Notes under the pieces: model-generated
What the model was told of the DNA's origin: nothing
What the model saw: only the letters and a program-made list of their open reading frames with translations
The model's database searches: none
Position numbers and translations under genes: made by a program
In this document: one piece after another, positions 6,184-13,025 of the stretch
Layout of the letters: each line of letters starts with the position of its first letter
Numbering within the stretch: position 1 is the first letter of the stretch
Assembly (NCBI GenBank): GCA_910587905.1
Contig: CAJUOF010000142.1
Span: 1-13,233 of the forward strand
Reading direction: 5' to 3'
Length of the DNA stretch: 13,233 nt
Source of the DNA: an uncultured Lachnospiraceae bacterium
Lineage (GTDB): Bacteria > Bacillota_A > Clostridia > Lachnospirales > Lachnospiraceae

Positions 6184-6933
6184 TCATTCGATGTCCGCTT
6201 GCTGTGGAATATTAAATGGTTCAAGTGTGATCTGGTCCGCGTTTTTTTTGGTGATGTTTTTATTGCGCACCATGCACTGAAGGACCTGTTCTGTTCGTTT
6301 TGCGGCCAGTTCCCTGTTACTGTTCGGCGAGTAGACGGAGGGCGCTTTGGGGATTCCCGCCAGCATGGCACATTCATAATCGGTCAATTGGGCAGGTTTC
6401 TTTCCGAAATATCCCATAGCTGCTTCGTAGATACCGTAGTAACCGCTGCCGAAATAAGAAATGTTGGCATAGAGCTCAAAAATTTCTTCTTTGGTATAGT
6501 CGGCTTCCAGAGCCAATGCGGCAAAAAGTTCTGCCACTTTTCGCTCGATTTTTTTCTCCTGTGAAAAGAGCAGATTTTTGGCAAGCTGCTGTGTGATTGT
6601 ACTGCCGCCCTCCACGAAGGACATGGCTTTGATGTCTGTCCACGCGGCGCGTCCGATGGCGATGGGGTCAATTCCACAGTGTTGATTAAAGCGGCGATCC
6701 TCTGTAGATATGGCGGCTTCTATATAAAATGCGGGTAGATCGGAGCAGGGGGTGAAGGTTTCCCTGTTACGAATCTCTTCTACCCGGTCTTCAAGTGTTT
6801 TCTCATTCACTGCATTCCGATACATAACATAGCCTTTTACGCCATAGAAGCCACTGATTAACAGAAAGAGCAGCAATAAGGCGATTGACAGGTGAAAGAT
6901 CAGTTTCCGGAGAATTTTTACGGTCTGCTTCAT
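6184..6933 (-). CDS. Monofunctional biosynthetic peptidoglycan glycosyltransferase (GT51)
   Basis: This 249-residue protein polymerises lipid II into glycan strands at the outer face of the membrane. One N-terminal membrane anchor covers about residues 11-30, and the rest is a GT51 domain. Motif 1 is STEDRRFNQHCGIDP with the catalytic Glu78, motif 2 is EGGSTITQQLAKN at 108-120, and Glu135 in RKVAELFAALALE fits the second acidic residue. EEIFELYANISYFGSGYYGI and the LAGIPKAPSVYSP pattern follow. There is no transpeptidase domain, so it is the monofunctional MtgA/MGT type. The start at 6933 has a GGGAGG site and overlaps the small upstream gene by ATGA. The frame stays open upstream to 7143 but that region codes for the other protein. 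Base composition is lower in GC than the left block. Confidence 0.92.
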   Translation of the reverse strand: MKQTVKILRKLIFHLSIALLLLFLLISGFYGVKGYVMYRNAVNEKTLEDRVEEIRNRETFTPCSDLPAFYIEAAISTEDRRFNQHCGIDPIAIGRAAWTDIKAMSFVEGGSTITQQLAKNLLFSQEKKIERKVAELFAALALEADYTKEEIFELYANISYFGSGYYGIYEAAMGYFGKKPAQLTDYECAMLAGIPKAPSVYSPNSNRELAAKRTEQVLQCMVRNKNITKKNADQITLEPFNIPQQADIE

Positions 6934-7112
6934 GCGTCGGCCCTCCCATGGCAAAGGAAAAATGTCTTCTGCTCCCATCGGTATAGGACCTGGTCGAACA
7001 GGGAACAGACCATAGCGATGGCGATAAGCAGCAGGAAAAGTGGAAAGAGAAAAATACATGGCAGGATGCCTTGAATGGCTGTCGGGAATGTCTGTTTTTT
7101 TTGAGCTGTCAT
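6930..7112 (-). CDS. Small single-span membrane protein coupled to the glycosyltransferase
   Basis: A 60-residue protein that I do not recognise. It has a short polar N-terminus (MTAQKKQ), a strongly hydrophobic helix at about residues 12-37 (ILPCIFLFPLFLLLIAIAMV) and a polar, mildly basic then acidic tail ending GRADA. Evidence that it is real: an excellent AAAGGAGG site 5 bases before the ATG at 7112, and a stop codon sharing ATGA with the next gene, the usual sign of translational coupling. The following gene makes peptidoglycan strands in the same membrane. An accessory or partner role for that enzyme is a reasonable guess but has no motif support. Confidence 0.72.
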   Translation of the reverse strand: MTAQKKQTFPTAIQGILPCIFLFPLFLLLIAIAMVCSLFDQVLYRWEQKTFFLCHGRADA

Positions 7113-7278
7113 GGTAGCCTCCTTTTATTAAGTCATATGTCACAATGGATTCTCAAATTCTTACTTAAGGATAACACATGTACCTTACAGCTCCGTGACA
7201 TTTTGGTGAAGGTTTTGTCACTTTTGTTTTAGATCGTTGCATATGGCCGATGGAAAATAAAAAATTTGAATTTACTAC
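7113..7278. other. Divergent intergenic region between the small membrane gene and tRNA-Val
   Basis: This AT-rich spacer holds the upstream region of the minus-strand membrane-protein/glycosyltransferase pair. I could not find a convincing minus-strand sigma-A promoter in it. It contains GTGACA (7195-7200) and TGTCAC (7216-7221) as a dyad with a 15-base gap, and a third TGTCAC at 7138-7143. No gene is supported here. Confidence 0.5.
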
Positions 7279-7306
7279 TTGACTATTTTCCAGAACGTGC
7301 TAAACT
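7279..7306 (+). promoter_or_regulatory. Sigma-A promoter of tRNA-Val
   Basis: TTGACT (7279-7284), a 16-base spacer ending in TGC, and TAAACT (7301-7306) lie directly before the tRNA, with a predicted start a few bases upstream of its 5' end. Confidence 0.82.
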
Positions 7307-7316
7307 AGAGAGGTAC

Positions 7317-7390
7317 GGAAGCATAGCTCAGCTGGGATGAGCGTTCGCCTCACACGCGAGAGGTCATGGGTTCGAGCCCCATTGCTTCCA
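7317..7390 (+). tRNA. tRNA-Val (anticodon CAC)
   Basis: The acceptor stem GGAAGCA (7317-7323) pairs with TGCTTCC (7383-7389), with discriminator A. The D arm is GCTC/GAGC. The anticodon stem TTCGC/GCGAG carries the loop CTCACAC with anticodon CAC at 7351-7353, reading GUG. The T arm is ATGGG-TTCGAGC-CCCAT. CCA is not encoded. Confidence 0.96.
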
Positions 7391-7395
7391 CTTAG

Positions 7396-7433
7396 AAAAG
7401 TCGAAACGGCCAGAGGGCGGTTCCGGCTTTTTT
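7396..7433 (+). terminator. Rho-independent terminator of tRNA-Val
   Basis: The left arm AAAAGTCGAAACGGCC pairs imperfectly (one G-U and two mismatches) with GGCGGTTCCGGCTTTT around a short loop. A run of six T follows the GGC. Confidence 0.8.
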
Positions 7434-7493
7434 ATGTACACGGGCTCCGAAGGAAGAGTACGGAGGAGTATTTTTCCAAAAAGGAAAAAACAG

Positions 7494-7522
7494 TTGAAAG
7501 AAGGGCAGTTTTCGAGTATAAT
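7494..7522 (+). promoter_or_regulatory. Sigma-A promoter of the chemoreceptor gene
   Basis: TTGAAA (7494-7499), a 17-base spacer and a perfect TATAAT (7517-7522). The start would be near 7529, giving a leader of about 80 bases. A house-keeping rather than a sigma-28 flagellar promoter drives this receptor. Confidence 0.88.
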
Positions 7523-7607
7523 AGGAAAATACGAGAGACGTTCAGGAGATCAGGCTGTCTGAGCTTTCAGGCGGCCTTAAAAAATGAGAAGAAGAGGGAT
7601 GGATGTT

Positions 7608-9278
7608 ATGAACAATTCGATCAAAAAATCAGTGTGGATACGGATGGCAGTGATTTTCGTGGCGATCGTGATCTGCGGGGTGGCTACCACTCTGGGGTTA
7701 TCTATGATTCGCGGTTATTCGGATTCGACGGAAGCGTCAACGGAGATTCATTCAGTGGCTATGGCGGCGGAAAAGGCGCATTTTAGCTGGCTGGAGAATT
7801 TAAGCTCTGCCATCAGCTTTGGCACGGAGTTCACGGGGAGCACGGACTATACGGCCTGTGACCTGGGACATTGGCTCTATGACACGGATCGTTCCACGCT
7901 CAAAGATTCGGATATCATCGATCTGATGGATCAGATGATCCCGATCCATCAGGCCATCCATGAGTCGGCTACCGAGATCCTTGCGCTGAACGAGACGGAT
8001 CCGGATGCGGCGGATGAGATGTATGTAAATCAGACAAAGAAAAATGTCAGTACTCTGGTCGGCCTCCTGGAGCAGGTGGTCAGCGATGCGAGTGTGGACA
8101 TGGAGAACTATCAGGCGGCCCTCCGCAATGCGATTTTAGGTACGACGGCCATTGCGCTGGGAACAGTTCTGATCATCATCATTGCAAGTCTGGCGTTGAT
8201 TCGTTATGTGATGTCCAGGATCGTCCGTCCCATCGTAGCTATCACGAAAGACAGCCAGTTGCTTTCTCAGGGCAAGCTGGATTTTGAGATCAAGGTTGAC
8301 AATACGGATGAGATCGGTGTGTTGGCTCAGAGCCTAAACCAGGCGGCCAAGACGTTGTCCATGTACATATCGGATATTTCGGAAAACCTGAATGCGATCG
8401 CCCAGGGGAATCTGGCGAGGAAGCCTCAGCTCAGTTATATTGGGGACTTCGTGGAGATCCAGAATTCCACGGATATCATTCTGCAGCAGTTAAATGACAC
8501 CATGTCTCAGATTCAGATGGTTGCCGTCCAGGTAGGCAGCGGTGCGGAGCATGTATCCAGCGGTGCGCAGGCGTTGGCTCAGGGAGCGACAGAGCAGGCC
8601 AATGAGGTTGACACTCTGGTTGAGACGGTGGAGCGGGTTTCGGCACAGATCGGCGACAACGCGAAGAATGCGGATGCGACCAGCCATAAGGTGGACCGAG
8701 TGGATCAGCAGGTGGGTCTCTGCAACCAGCAGATGCATGAGATGTCCAGGGCCATGGACGAGATCAGTGATTGCTCCAAAGAGATCGAGCATATTATCAA
8801 GACCATTGATGACATTGCATTCCAGACCAATATTCTTGCGCTGAATGCGGCTGTTGAGGCGGCCCGAGCAGGTACGGCCGGAAAGGGTTTTGCGGTGGTT
8901 GCGGATGAAGTGCGGAACCTGGCGGCTAAGAGCAGTGAGGCGGTACAGAGTACTTCCGAGCTGATTGTCAAGACGCTGAATGCGGTTGCCAACGGCGTAC
9001 AGCTTACGGAATCGACGCAGAAGGCCCTCAGTGACGTGGTGGAGGGGACGCAGATGGTGATCGAGCAGATTCATGAGATCTCCAAGGCCTCGGCGGAGCA
9101 GGCAGAGTCCATTGGCGGAGTCAGCGAAGGGATTTCTCAGATCTCCAGTGTGGTGCAGAGCAATTCCGCTACATCCGAGGAGAGTGCAGCGGCCAGCGAA
9201 GAGCTGTCCAGCCAGGCACAGGTACTCCGGAATCTGTTGGAGAAGTTCCAACTGAAAGAAGAGGGCGCCAATTATTAA
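7608..9278 (+). CDS. Methyl-accepting chemotaxis protein with extracytoplasmic CZB-like domain
   Basis: A 556-residue membrane chemoreceptor that signals through CheW and CheA. Membrane span 1 is at about 12-34. A four-helix sensor region follows with a CZB-type (chemoreceptor zinc-binding) pattern: His58 in AHFSW, Cys84 in ACDLGHWLY, and His114 and His118 in PIHQAIH. Span 2 is at about 175-200, then a HAMP domain starting RPIVAITKD and a long cytoplasmic coiled coil. Its tip is DDIAFQTNILALNAAVEAARAG, followed by GKGFAVVADEVRNLA. There is no C-terminal pentapeptide tether for CheR/CheB. The start at 7608 has GAGGG 9 bases upstream; the in-frame ATGs at 7584 and 7599 lack a well-placed site but remain possible. 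It converges on the che operon across a shared terminator. Confidence 0.92.
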   Translation: MNNSIKKSVWIRMAVIFVAIVICGVATTLGLSMIRGYSDSTEASTEIHSVAMAAEKAHFSWLENLSSAISFGTEFTGSTDYTACDLGHWLYDTDRSTLKDSDIIDLMDQMIPIHQAIHESATEILALNETDPDAADEMYVNQTKKNVSTLVGLLEQVVSDASVDMENYQAALRNAILGTTAIALGTVLIIIIASLALIRYVMSRIVRPIVAITKDSQLLSQGKLDFEIKVDNTDEIGVLAQSLNQAAKTLSMYISDISENLNAIAQGNLARKPQLSYIGDFVEIQNSTDIILQQLNDTMSQIQMVAVQVGSGAEHVSSGAQALAQGATEQANEVDTLVETVERVSAQIGDNAKNADATSHKVDRVDQQVGLCNQQMHEMSRAMDEISDCSKEIEHIIKTIDDIAFQTNILALNAAVEAARAGTAGKGFAVVADEVRNLAAKSSEAVQSTSELIVKTLNAVANGVQLTESTQKALSDVVEGTQMVIEQIHEISKASAEQAESIGGVSEGISQISSVVQSNSATSEESAAASEELSSQAQVLRNLLEKFQLKEEGANY

Positions 9279-9324
9279 GTCCTTGTTGTAGATTATAGAG
9301 AATATCTTGAATTTGATTGTATCG

Positions 9325-9376
9325 AAACAAAGACCTGCATCTTCCTTTGGCCAGGGAAGATGCGGGTCTTTGTTTT
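9325..9376. terminator. Long bidirectional terminator between receptor gene and che operon
   Basis: The arms at 9325-9345 and 9355-9375 pair over 21 positions with a single G-U and a 9-base loop. A T-rich side (TTTGTTTT) and an A-rich side (AAACAAAG) let it end transcription from both the + strand receptor gene and the minus strand peptidase gene. Confidence 0.93.
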
Positions 9377-9394
9377 GTCTGTTTATGTCTGCTT

Positions 9395-10411
9395 TTATGG
9401 ATAGGTGACAGCCCAGAGAGGGGAACCGTCGTCGCTGGAATGTTTAAGCTCCGAGAGGAGAAGGTTTAAATCCCATTCCATTTTCGTGTTTTCAAAATTG
9501 TAACTGTCCGCGATATGAACATTGCCGTTTTCCAGAATATTGGTGATGATGATGAAATGTCCGTCACTGGAAAAGGTGCCCCTTCCCATCAAGGCGACCA
9601 GCACGTGGCCGGAACGGAGCAACTCGGCGGCTGTCTCATAGTCGGCACCGGCGACGCTTTCCACCTGGAGTCCGTAGGCGGAGAGGGTGCCGGGAATGAT
9701 TCCATGGCGGGAACCGTTGTGGGGAGAATGGAAACCGTTGATAGAAGCCCATTCTGCCAGGTTCGGAGGAATGACGGCGTATTCTGTGAAAGCGTTGATC
9801 AGCATGGCGGCGACGGTAGGACCGCAGCCATATTGAGACATGGGATCCGTGCCGCCGTAGAGATAGTTGCTCCAGCGGCTGTCCCCCTGATTATAGTAAA
9901 GCATGGGACCCATTGCGGAATCCAGCATGACCAGATAGTCGTCGTTCAGGGGCTTTGCCTCATCCGACTGGCCGATATTGTTGACGTCACCCTGGGCGGA
10001 TGAGAAAGTAATCAGTGGAATTTCCGGCTCAGATGCCGGGGGTTCCACTTCCACGGGAGGCGGAACCGCTTTGGCGGCAGCGATCACTGCAGGCGCGGCG
10101 TCTGCGGCAGTGGCGGCAACAGAATGGGCCACTGCAGGGCTTTGCTGCAGGCTCAGTGGAATTAGAGTACCGCGCAAGGGCTGTTCTTCCGTCGGATGGA
10201 CTGCCTCTGCAAGCTGTCTGGCAAAATCTTGGACTACCCGGGCGGAACGGATCGCCTGGGCAGGATAAAAATAGAAAAATAAACTAACTATGATCGTGGC
10301 GGAAGCAAGGAAGCAGCCGCTGACCAAAAGGAAGCGAAGCAAACGGCTTCCGAGCGAATGTCCGGAAGCCTTATGAGTTCTGTCATAATCCCAAAGTTCT
10401 CTTTTTTTCAT
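9395..10411 (-). CDS. Membrane-anchored C39-like cysteine peptidase
   Basis: This 338-residue protein has a basic cytoplasmic N-terminus, one membrane helix at about 24-50, and an Ala/Pro/Glu-rich linker at about 92-132. A C-terminal papain-like C39 (Peptidase_C39_2) domain follows. YYNQGDSRW carries the likely oxyanion Gln175, YGCGPTVAAML the catalytic Cys196, DGHFIIITN the His285 and IADSYN the Asp302, so the active site looks complete. The domain should face outside the cell. The gene is 46 bases downstream of cheB on the same strand, with no terminator or clear promoter between them, so it is probably the last gene of the che operon. Its ribosome site (AAGGA, 12 bases before the ATG) is weak. 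The substrate is unknown; wall-linked peptides or a surface protein are possible. Confidence 0.82.
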   Translation of the reverse strand: MKKRELWDYDRTHKASGHSLGSRLLRFLLVSGCFLASATIIVSLFFYFYPAQAIRSARVVQDFARQLAEAVHPTEEQPLRGTLIPLSLQQSPAVAHSVAATAADAAPAVIAAAKAVPPPVEVEPPASEPEIPLITFSSAQGDVNNIGQSDEAKPLNDDYLVMLDSAMGPMLYYNQGDSRWSNYLYGGTDPMSQYGCGPTVAAMLINAFTEYAVIPPNLAEWASINGFHSPHNGSRHGIIPGTLSAYGLQVESVAGADYETAAELLRSGHVLVALMGRGTFSSDGHFIIITNILENGNVHIADSYNFENTKMEWDLNLLLSELKHSSDDGSPLWAVTYP

Positions 10412-10457
10412 AGGTCAAAATAGTCCTTGTGGGGCTGTGATAGTCGTAGGTGTGTGT

Positions 10458-11585
10458 TTATTTTTGAGACGCCAGTCTGGCGATCACGGTGGAAGCGACG
10501 GCGTTTAAGGAAACCTGCGTACATACCGCGCCGATCTTATAGGCTTCCATGGGCATGCCGTAGACGACACAGGATTCCTTGTCCTGACCGATGGTGTAGG
10601 CCCCGTTTTTTCGCATCCGGAGCATACCGGCGGCGCCGTCGGCGCCCATCCCGGTGAGAATCACACCGATCGCCTTGTCACGGGCGATGCTGGCTACGGA
10701 ATCGAAGAGCACGTCAACGGAAGGACAGTGGCCGCTCACTTTCTCCGAGCCTGAACAACTGACGGAATAACCGTTCCCCATGCGGACCAGGCGCATCTGT
10801 GTTCCGCCGGGGGCGAGCAGAGCCAGGCCGGGCTGGACCCGGTCTCCATGCTTGGCTTCCCGTACCTCCACCTTGCAGAGCCGATTCAGGCGCTCGGCAT
10901 ACATGGCCGTGAATCCCGGCGGCATGTGCTGGGTGATGACGATGCCCGGCATTTTCGCCGGAAATTGCTGCATGACGGCAAGGATCGCTTCGGTTCCCCC
11001 GGTGGAGGCACCGATGGCAAGGACCATATCATCACTGAACTGGGCGCCCTTTAAGGGAAGGGTCCCGGGCATTCTGTTCACTGTCGTCATGCCGGCGGCA
11101 GGCGAAGGAGCCGTATATCCATAGGACCTGCCGGCGGTTTTCTGGGTGACAGCGCCGTCCGCAATAATAAAGCCCTCCGCCGTGGGAAGGCGGACACGGG
11201 AATGGGAGGCAACCACAACTTTGTTGATCAGAGTTGCCAGAAACGCATCCCTGCGGATATGGTTTTGGTCATCCGGTTTCCGCACAAAGTCGACGGCACC
11301 GGCGGCCAGGGCGTCAAACACTTTCACGTTCAGTGAAGATACAAGGACGACGGGGATCGGATGCTTGGGCAGAAGCTTCTTTAAAAACTCCAGTCCCGTC
11401 ATTCCGGGCATCTCGATATCCAGAGTCAGGACATCCGGTTTATAAAGAGGAATCTTATTCATGGCATCCATGGCATTGATCGCAAAGCCCACCACGTCGA
11501 AACGAGAATCTGCAGACAAAGCGTTGATTAGTAATGTCCGAAACATAACGGAGTCATCAACGACCATTACCCTGGTTTTTTTCAT
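10458..11585 (-). CDS. cheB: CheB, chemoreceptor glutamate methylesterase/deamidase response regulator
   Basis: A 375-residue cytoplasmic two-domain protein. The receiver domain (1-120) has Asp10/Asp11, the phosphoryl-acceptor Asp56 in TLDIEMPGMTG, and Lys103 in VRKPDD. A linker of about 60 residues leads to the methylesterase domain with Ser194 in GASTGGTEA, His220 in QHMPPGFTAMYAERLN and Asp316 in LTGMGADGAAG. Phosphorylation by CheA activates removal of methyl groups from receptors, opposing CheR. The start at 11585 follows a GGGGG-rich site; the frame stays open to 11627 but the receiver fold starts right at MKKTRVMVVDDS. The ribosome site lies in the loop of a small hairpin (11591-11606). 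Confidence 0.96.
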   Translation of the reverse strand: MKKTRVMVVDDSVMFRTLLINALSADSRFDVVGFAINAMDAMNKIPLYKPDVLTLDIEMPGMTGLEFLKKLLPKHPIPVVLVSSLNVKVFDALAAGAVDFVRKPDDQNHIRRDAFLATLINKVVVASHSRVRLPTAEGFIIADGAVTQKTAGRSYGYTAPSPAAGMTTVNRMPGTLPLKGAQFSDDMVLAIGASTGGTEAILAVMQQFPAKMPGIVITQHMPPGFTAMYAERLNRLCKVEVREAKHGDRVQPGLALLAPGGTQMRLVRMGNGYSVSCSGSEKVSGHCPSVDVLFDSVASIARDKAIGVILTGMGADGAAGMLRMRKNGAYTIGQDKESCVVYGMPMEAYKIGAVCTQVSLNAVASTVIARLASQK

Positions 11586-11590
11586 AACAT

Positions 11591-11606
11591 CATGCCCCCT
11601 TGCATG
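11591..11606 (-). promoter_or_regulatory. Small hairpin presenting the cheB ribosome-binding site in its loop
   Basis: Read on the minus strand, CATGC and GCATG form a perfect 5-bp stem around the loop AAGGGG, which is the only purine-rich ribosome site before the cheB ATG. Confidence 0.45.
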
Positions 11607-11658
11607 TGAAAAATCCTGTTCTATCAAACGTATTTCATATTCAAAAATCTATCTCTGA

Positions 11659-12477
11659 TCAGACTTTCTGGTAAATGGCGGGCAGTACATATTTGTAAGG
11701 ACAGGTGGCCTTATTAAGCCCTTCGGAATGCCCGATAAAGAGGTAGCCGTTTGGCACGGTCACATTATAAAAGCGGCGGACCAAAGCTTCTTTTGTGGGC
11801 TGGTCGAAATAGATCATGACATTTCTGCAGAAGATCAGGTCGAATGGCCTGCGAAACTGGATCGGATCCATCAGATTGAAGGTCCGAAAGATCACATTGT
11901 TTCGAATCTGCGGAGCGATCGTAAAAGAACCGTCTGGCCTTTTGGTAAAATATTTGCGCTGCCAGGTGGCGGGAAGCTTTGACAGGGCTTCCGCCTCATA
12001 GGAGGGATTCATGGCTGAACTCAAAATGTTCTGAGAGATGTCCGTAGCCAGGATCCTCGTGTCCCAGGAGCCGCCCTTGTTGGCAAAATATTCCTTCAGA
12101 TACATGGAGATCGTGTAGGGCTCTTCCCCGGAAGAACAGCCTGCACTCCAGATGGAGATCGAATGGTCCGACTGATGCCGGCGCTCGATGGCTGGGAGGA
12201 CCGTATTTTGTAAAAACTCGAAATGCTCCTCTTCCCGCAGGAAATAGGTGTAGTTGGTGGTCAGCTTGTTGAGCAGGACCGTCGTGCGGTCTTGGTTTTT
12301 ACCGGATACGATCTCATCCACATAGGCGGTGAAGCTGGAATAACCTTCCGCACGCAGGGTATTTGACAGGCGGCTGACGATCAGTTGTTTTTTCTTGCTT
12401 AAGTCAATCCCATAATTTTTTTGTATGTAAGTATACAGACGGTGAAAATCGGCATCACTTAAACTTAAGGTCATCAT
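11659..12477 (-). CDS. cheR: CheR, chemoreceptor glutamate O-methyltransferase
   Basis: This 272-residue cytoplasmic enzyme transfers methyl groups from S-adenosylmethionine to receptor glutamates. It has the usual N-terminal helical domain (about 1-75) and the linking motif TTNYTYFLREEEHF. The SAM-binding loop is IWSAGCSSGEEPYT (109-122), with the ribose-binding acidic residue in ATDIS (Asp146), then FCRNVMIYF (216-224) and LFIGHSEGL near the end. The length is normal. The start is the first of two ATGs, 10 bases after AAGGAG. It lies 73 bases upstream of cheB in the order cheA-cheW-cheR-cheB. Confidence 0.96.
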   Translation of the reverse strand: MMTLSLSDADFHRLYTYIQKNYGIDLSKKKQLIVSRLSNTLRAEGYSSFTAYVDEIVSGKNQDRTTVLLNKLTTNYTYFLREEEHFEFLQNTVLPAIERRHQSDHSISIWSAGCSSGEEPYTISMYLKEYFANKGGSWDTRILATDISQNILSSAMNPSYEAEALSKLPATWQRKYFTKRPDGSFTIAPQIRNNVIFRTFNLMDPIQFRRPFDLIFCRNVMIYFDQPTKEALVRRFYNVTVPNGYLFIGHSEGLNKATCPYKYVLPAIYQKV

Positions 12478-12513
12478 AAATCAAGCACTCCTTTTTTTAT
12501 CCTCTGAAAAGGA

Positions 12514-12540
12514 GGAAAAGCGGATCAATACCGCTTTTCC
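12514..12540 (-). terminator. Inverted repeat across the cheW stop codon (possible attenuator)
   Basis: In the transcript, GGAAAAGCGG pairs perfectly with CCGCTTTTCC over 10 bp around a 7-base loop that contains the cheW stop codon. The U-rich stretch lies partly inside the 3' arm, so it may be a weak partial terminator or a processing/stability hairpin between cheW and cheR. Confidence 0.45.
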
Positions 12541-13010
12541 AGTAAAACATTGCAGTCAAAGGACATCATTACTTTTCCGTCGCCCAGGTCGATCATTCCG
12601 TTGAGCAGTTTTTGCTGCCGTTTGACCGGTATGGGACGGACCTCCCGGAAGTCGATATCCAGAACCTGGCATACAGAGTCAATGACGATGCACAGGGGAA
12701 CGGAATCAATATCCAGGCGGATCACGCAGGTCTTGCCGGTATACTCTGCCGGAGGCTTATCCATACACAGACGCATATCCAGGACCGGAAGAATCTGGCC
12801 CCTCAGGTTGATCATTCCTTTCACGAAGGAAGGGACCATGGGAAGGGGCGTGATCGGGTAGTCGTTTACGATTTCTACAATATAATCCGTACTGAGAAAC
12901 AGGATGAGATCGTCCACCTGAAACGAAAGGCAGCGCTCGACGGTAGTCGCCTCTTCCGGGGCAGACGTCTCTTCCGCATCTAAATTCACATTGGTCGTTT
13001 GTTCTGACAT
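12525..13010 (-). CDS. cheW: CheW, chemotaxis coupling protein
   Basis: This 161-residue cytoplasmic adaptor bridges receptors and the CheA kinase. An acidic, probably flexible N-terminus (about 1-24) precedes a CheW beta-barrel domain. Diagnostic is VPSFVKGMINLRGQILPVLDMRL (about 59-81), then KTCVIRLDIDSVPLCIVIDSVCQVLDI and a C-terminal NGMIDLGDGKVMMSFDCNVLL. The start at 13010 has AGGAGGA 7 bases upstream. It begins 15 bases after the cheA stop, so translation is probably linked to CheA. Confidence 0.95.
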   Translation of the reverse strand: MSEQTTNVNLDAEETSAPEEATTVERCLSFQVDDLILFLSTDYIVEIVNDYPITPLPMVPSFVKGMINLRGQILPVLDMRLCMDKPPAEYTGKTCVIRLDIDSVPLCIVIDSVCQVLDIDFREVRPIPVKRQQKLLNGMIDLGDGKVMMSFDCNVLLEKRY

Positions 13011-13025
13011 GGTTTCTTCCTCCTG

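Noticed and set aside
6736..6746. Possible second adapter piece (AGATCGGAGC resembles AGATCGGAAGAGC)
   Set aside because: Only part of the adapter core matches and it lies within an intact glycosyltransferase reading frame, so it is coincidence.
6934..7143. N-terminal extension of the glycosyltransferase frame up to 7143
   Set aside because: The frame is open, but the added residues do not resemble GT51 proteins. The ATG at 6933 has its own ribosome site just before the membrane anchor, and the extension overlaps the small membrane gene.
7113..7250. Minus-strand sigma-A promoter for the small membrane gene
   Set aside because: The best pairs (for example TTGAGA with CTTAAT) either have poor hexamers or would start transcription inside the ribosome site, so none could be supported.
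8490..9251. Minus-strand open frame of 253 codons opposite the chemoreceptor
   Set aside because: It is complementary to the highly conserved MCP signalling domain, with no independent motif or ribosome site.
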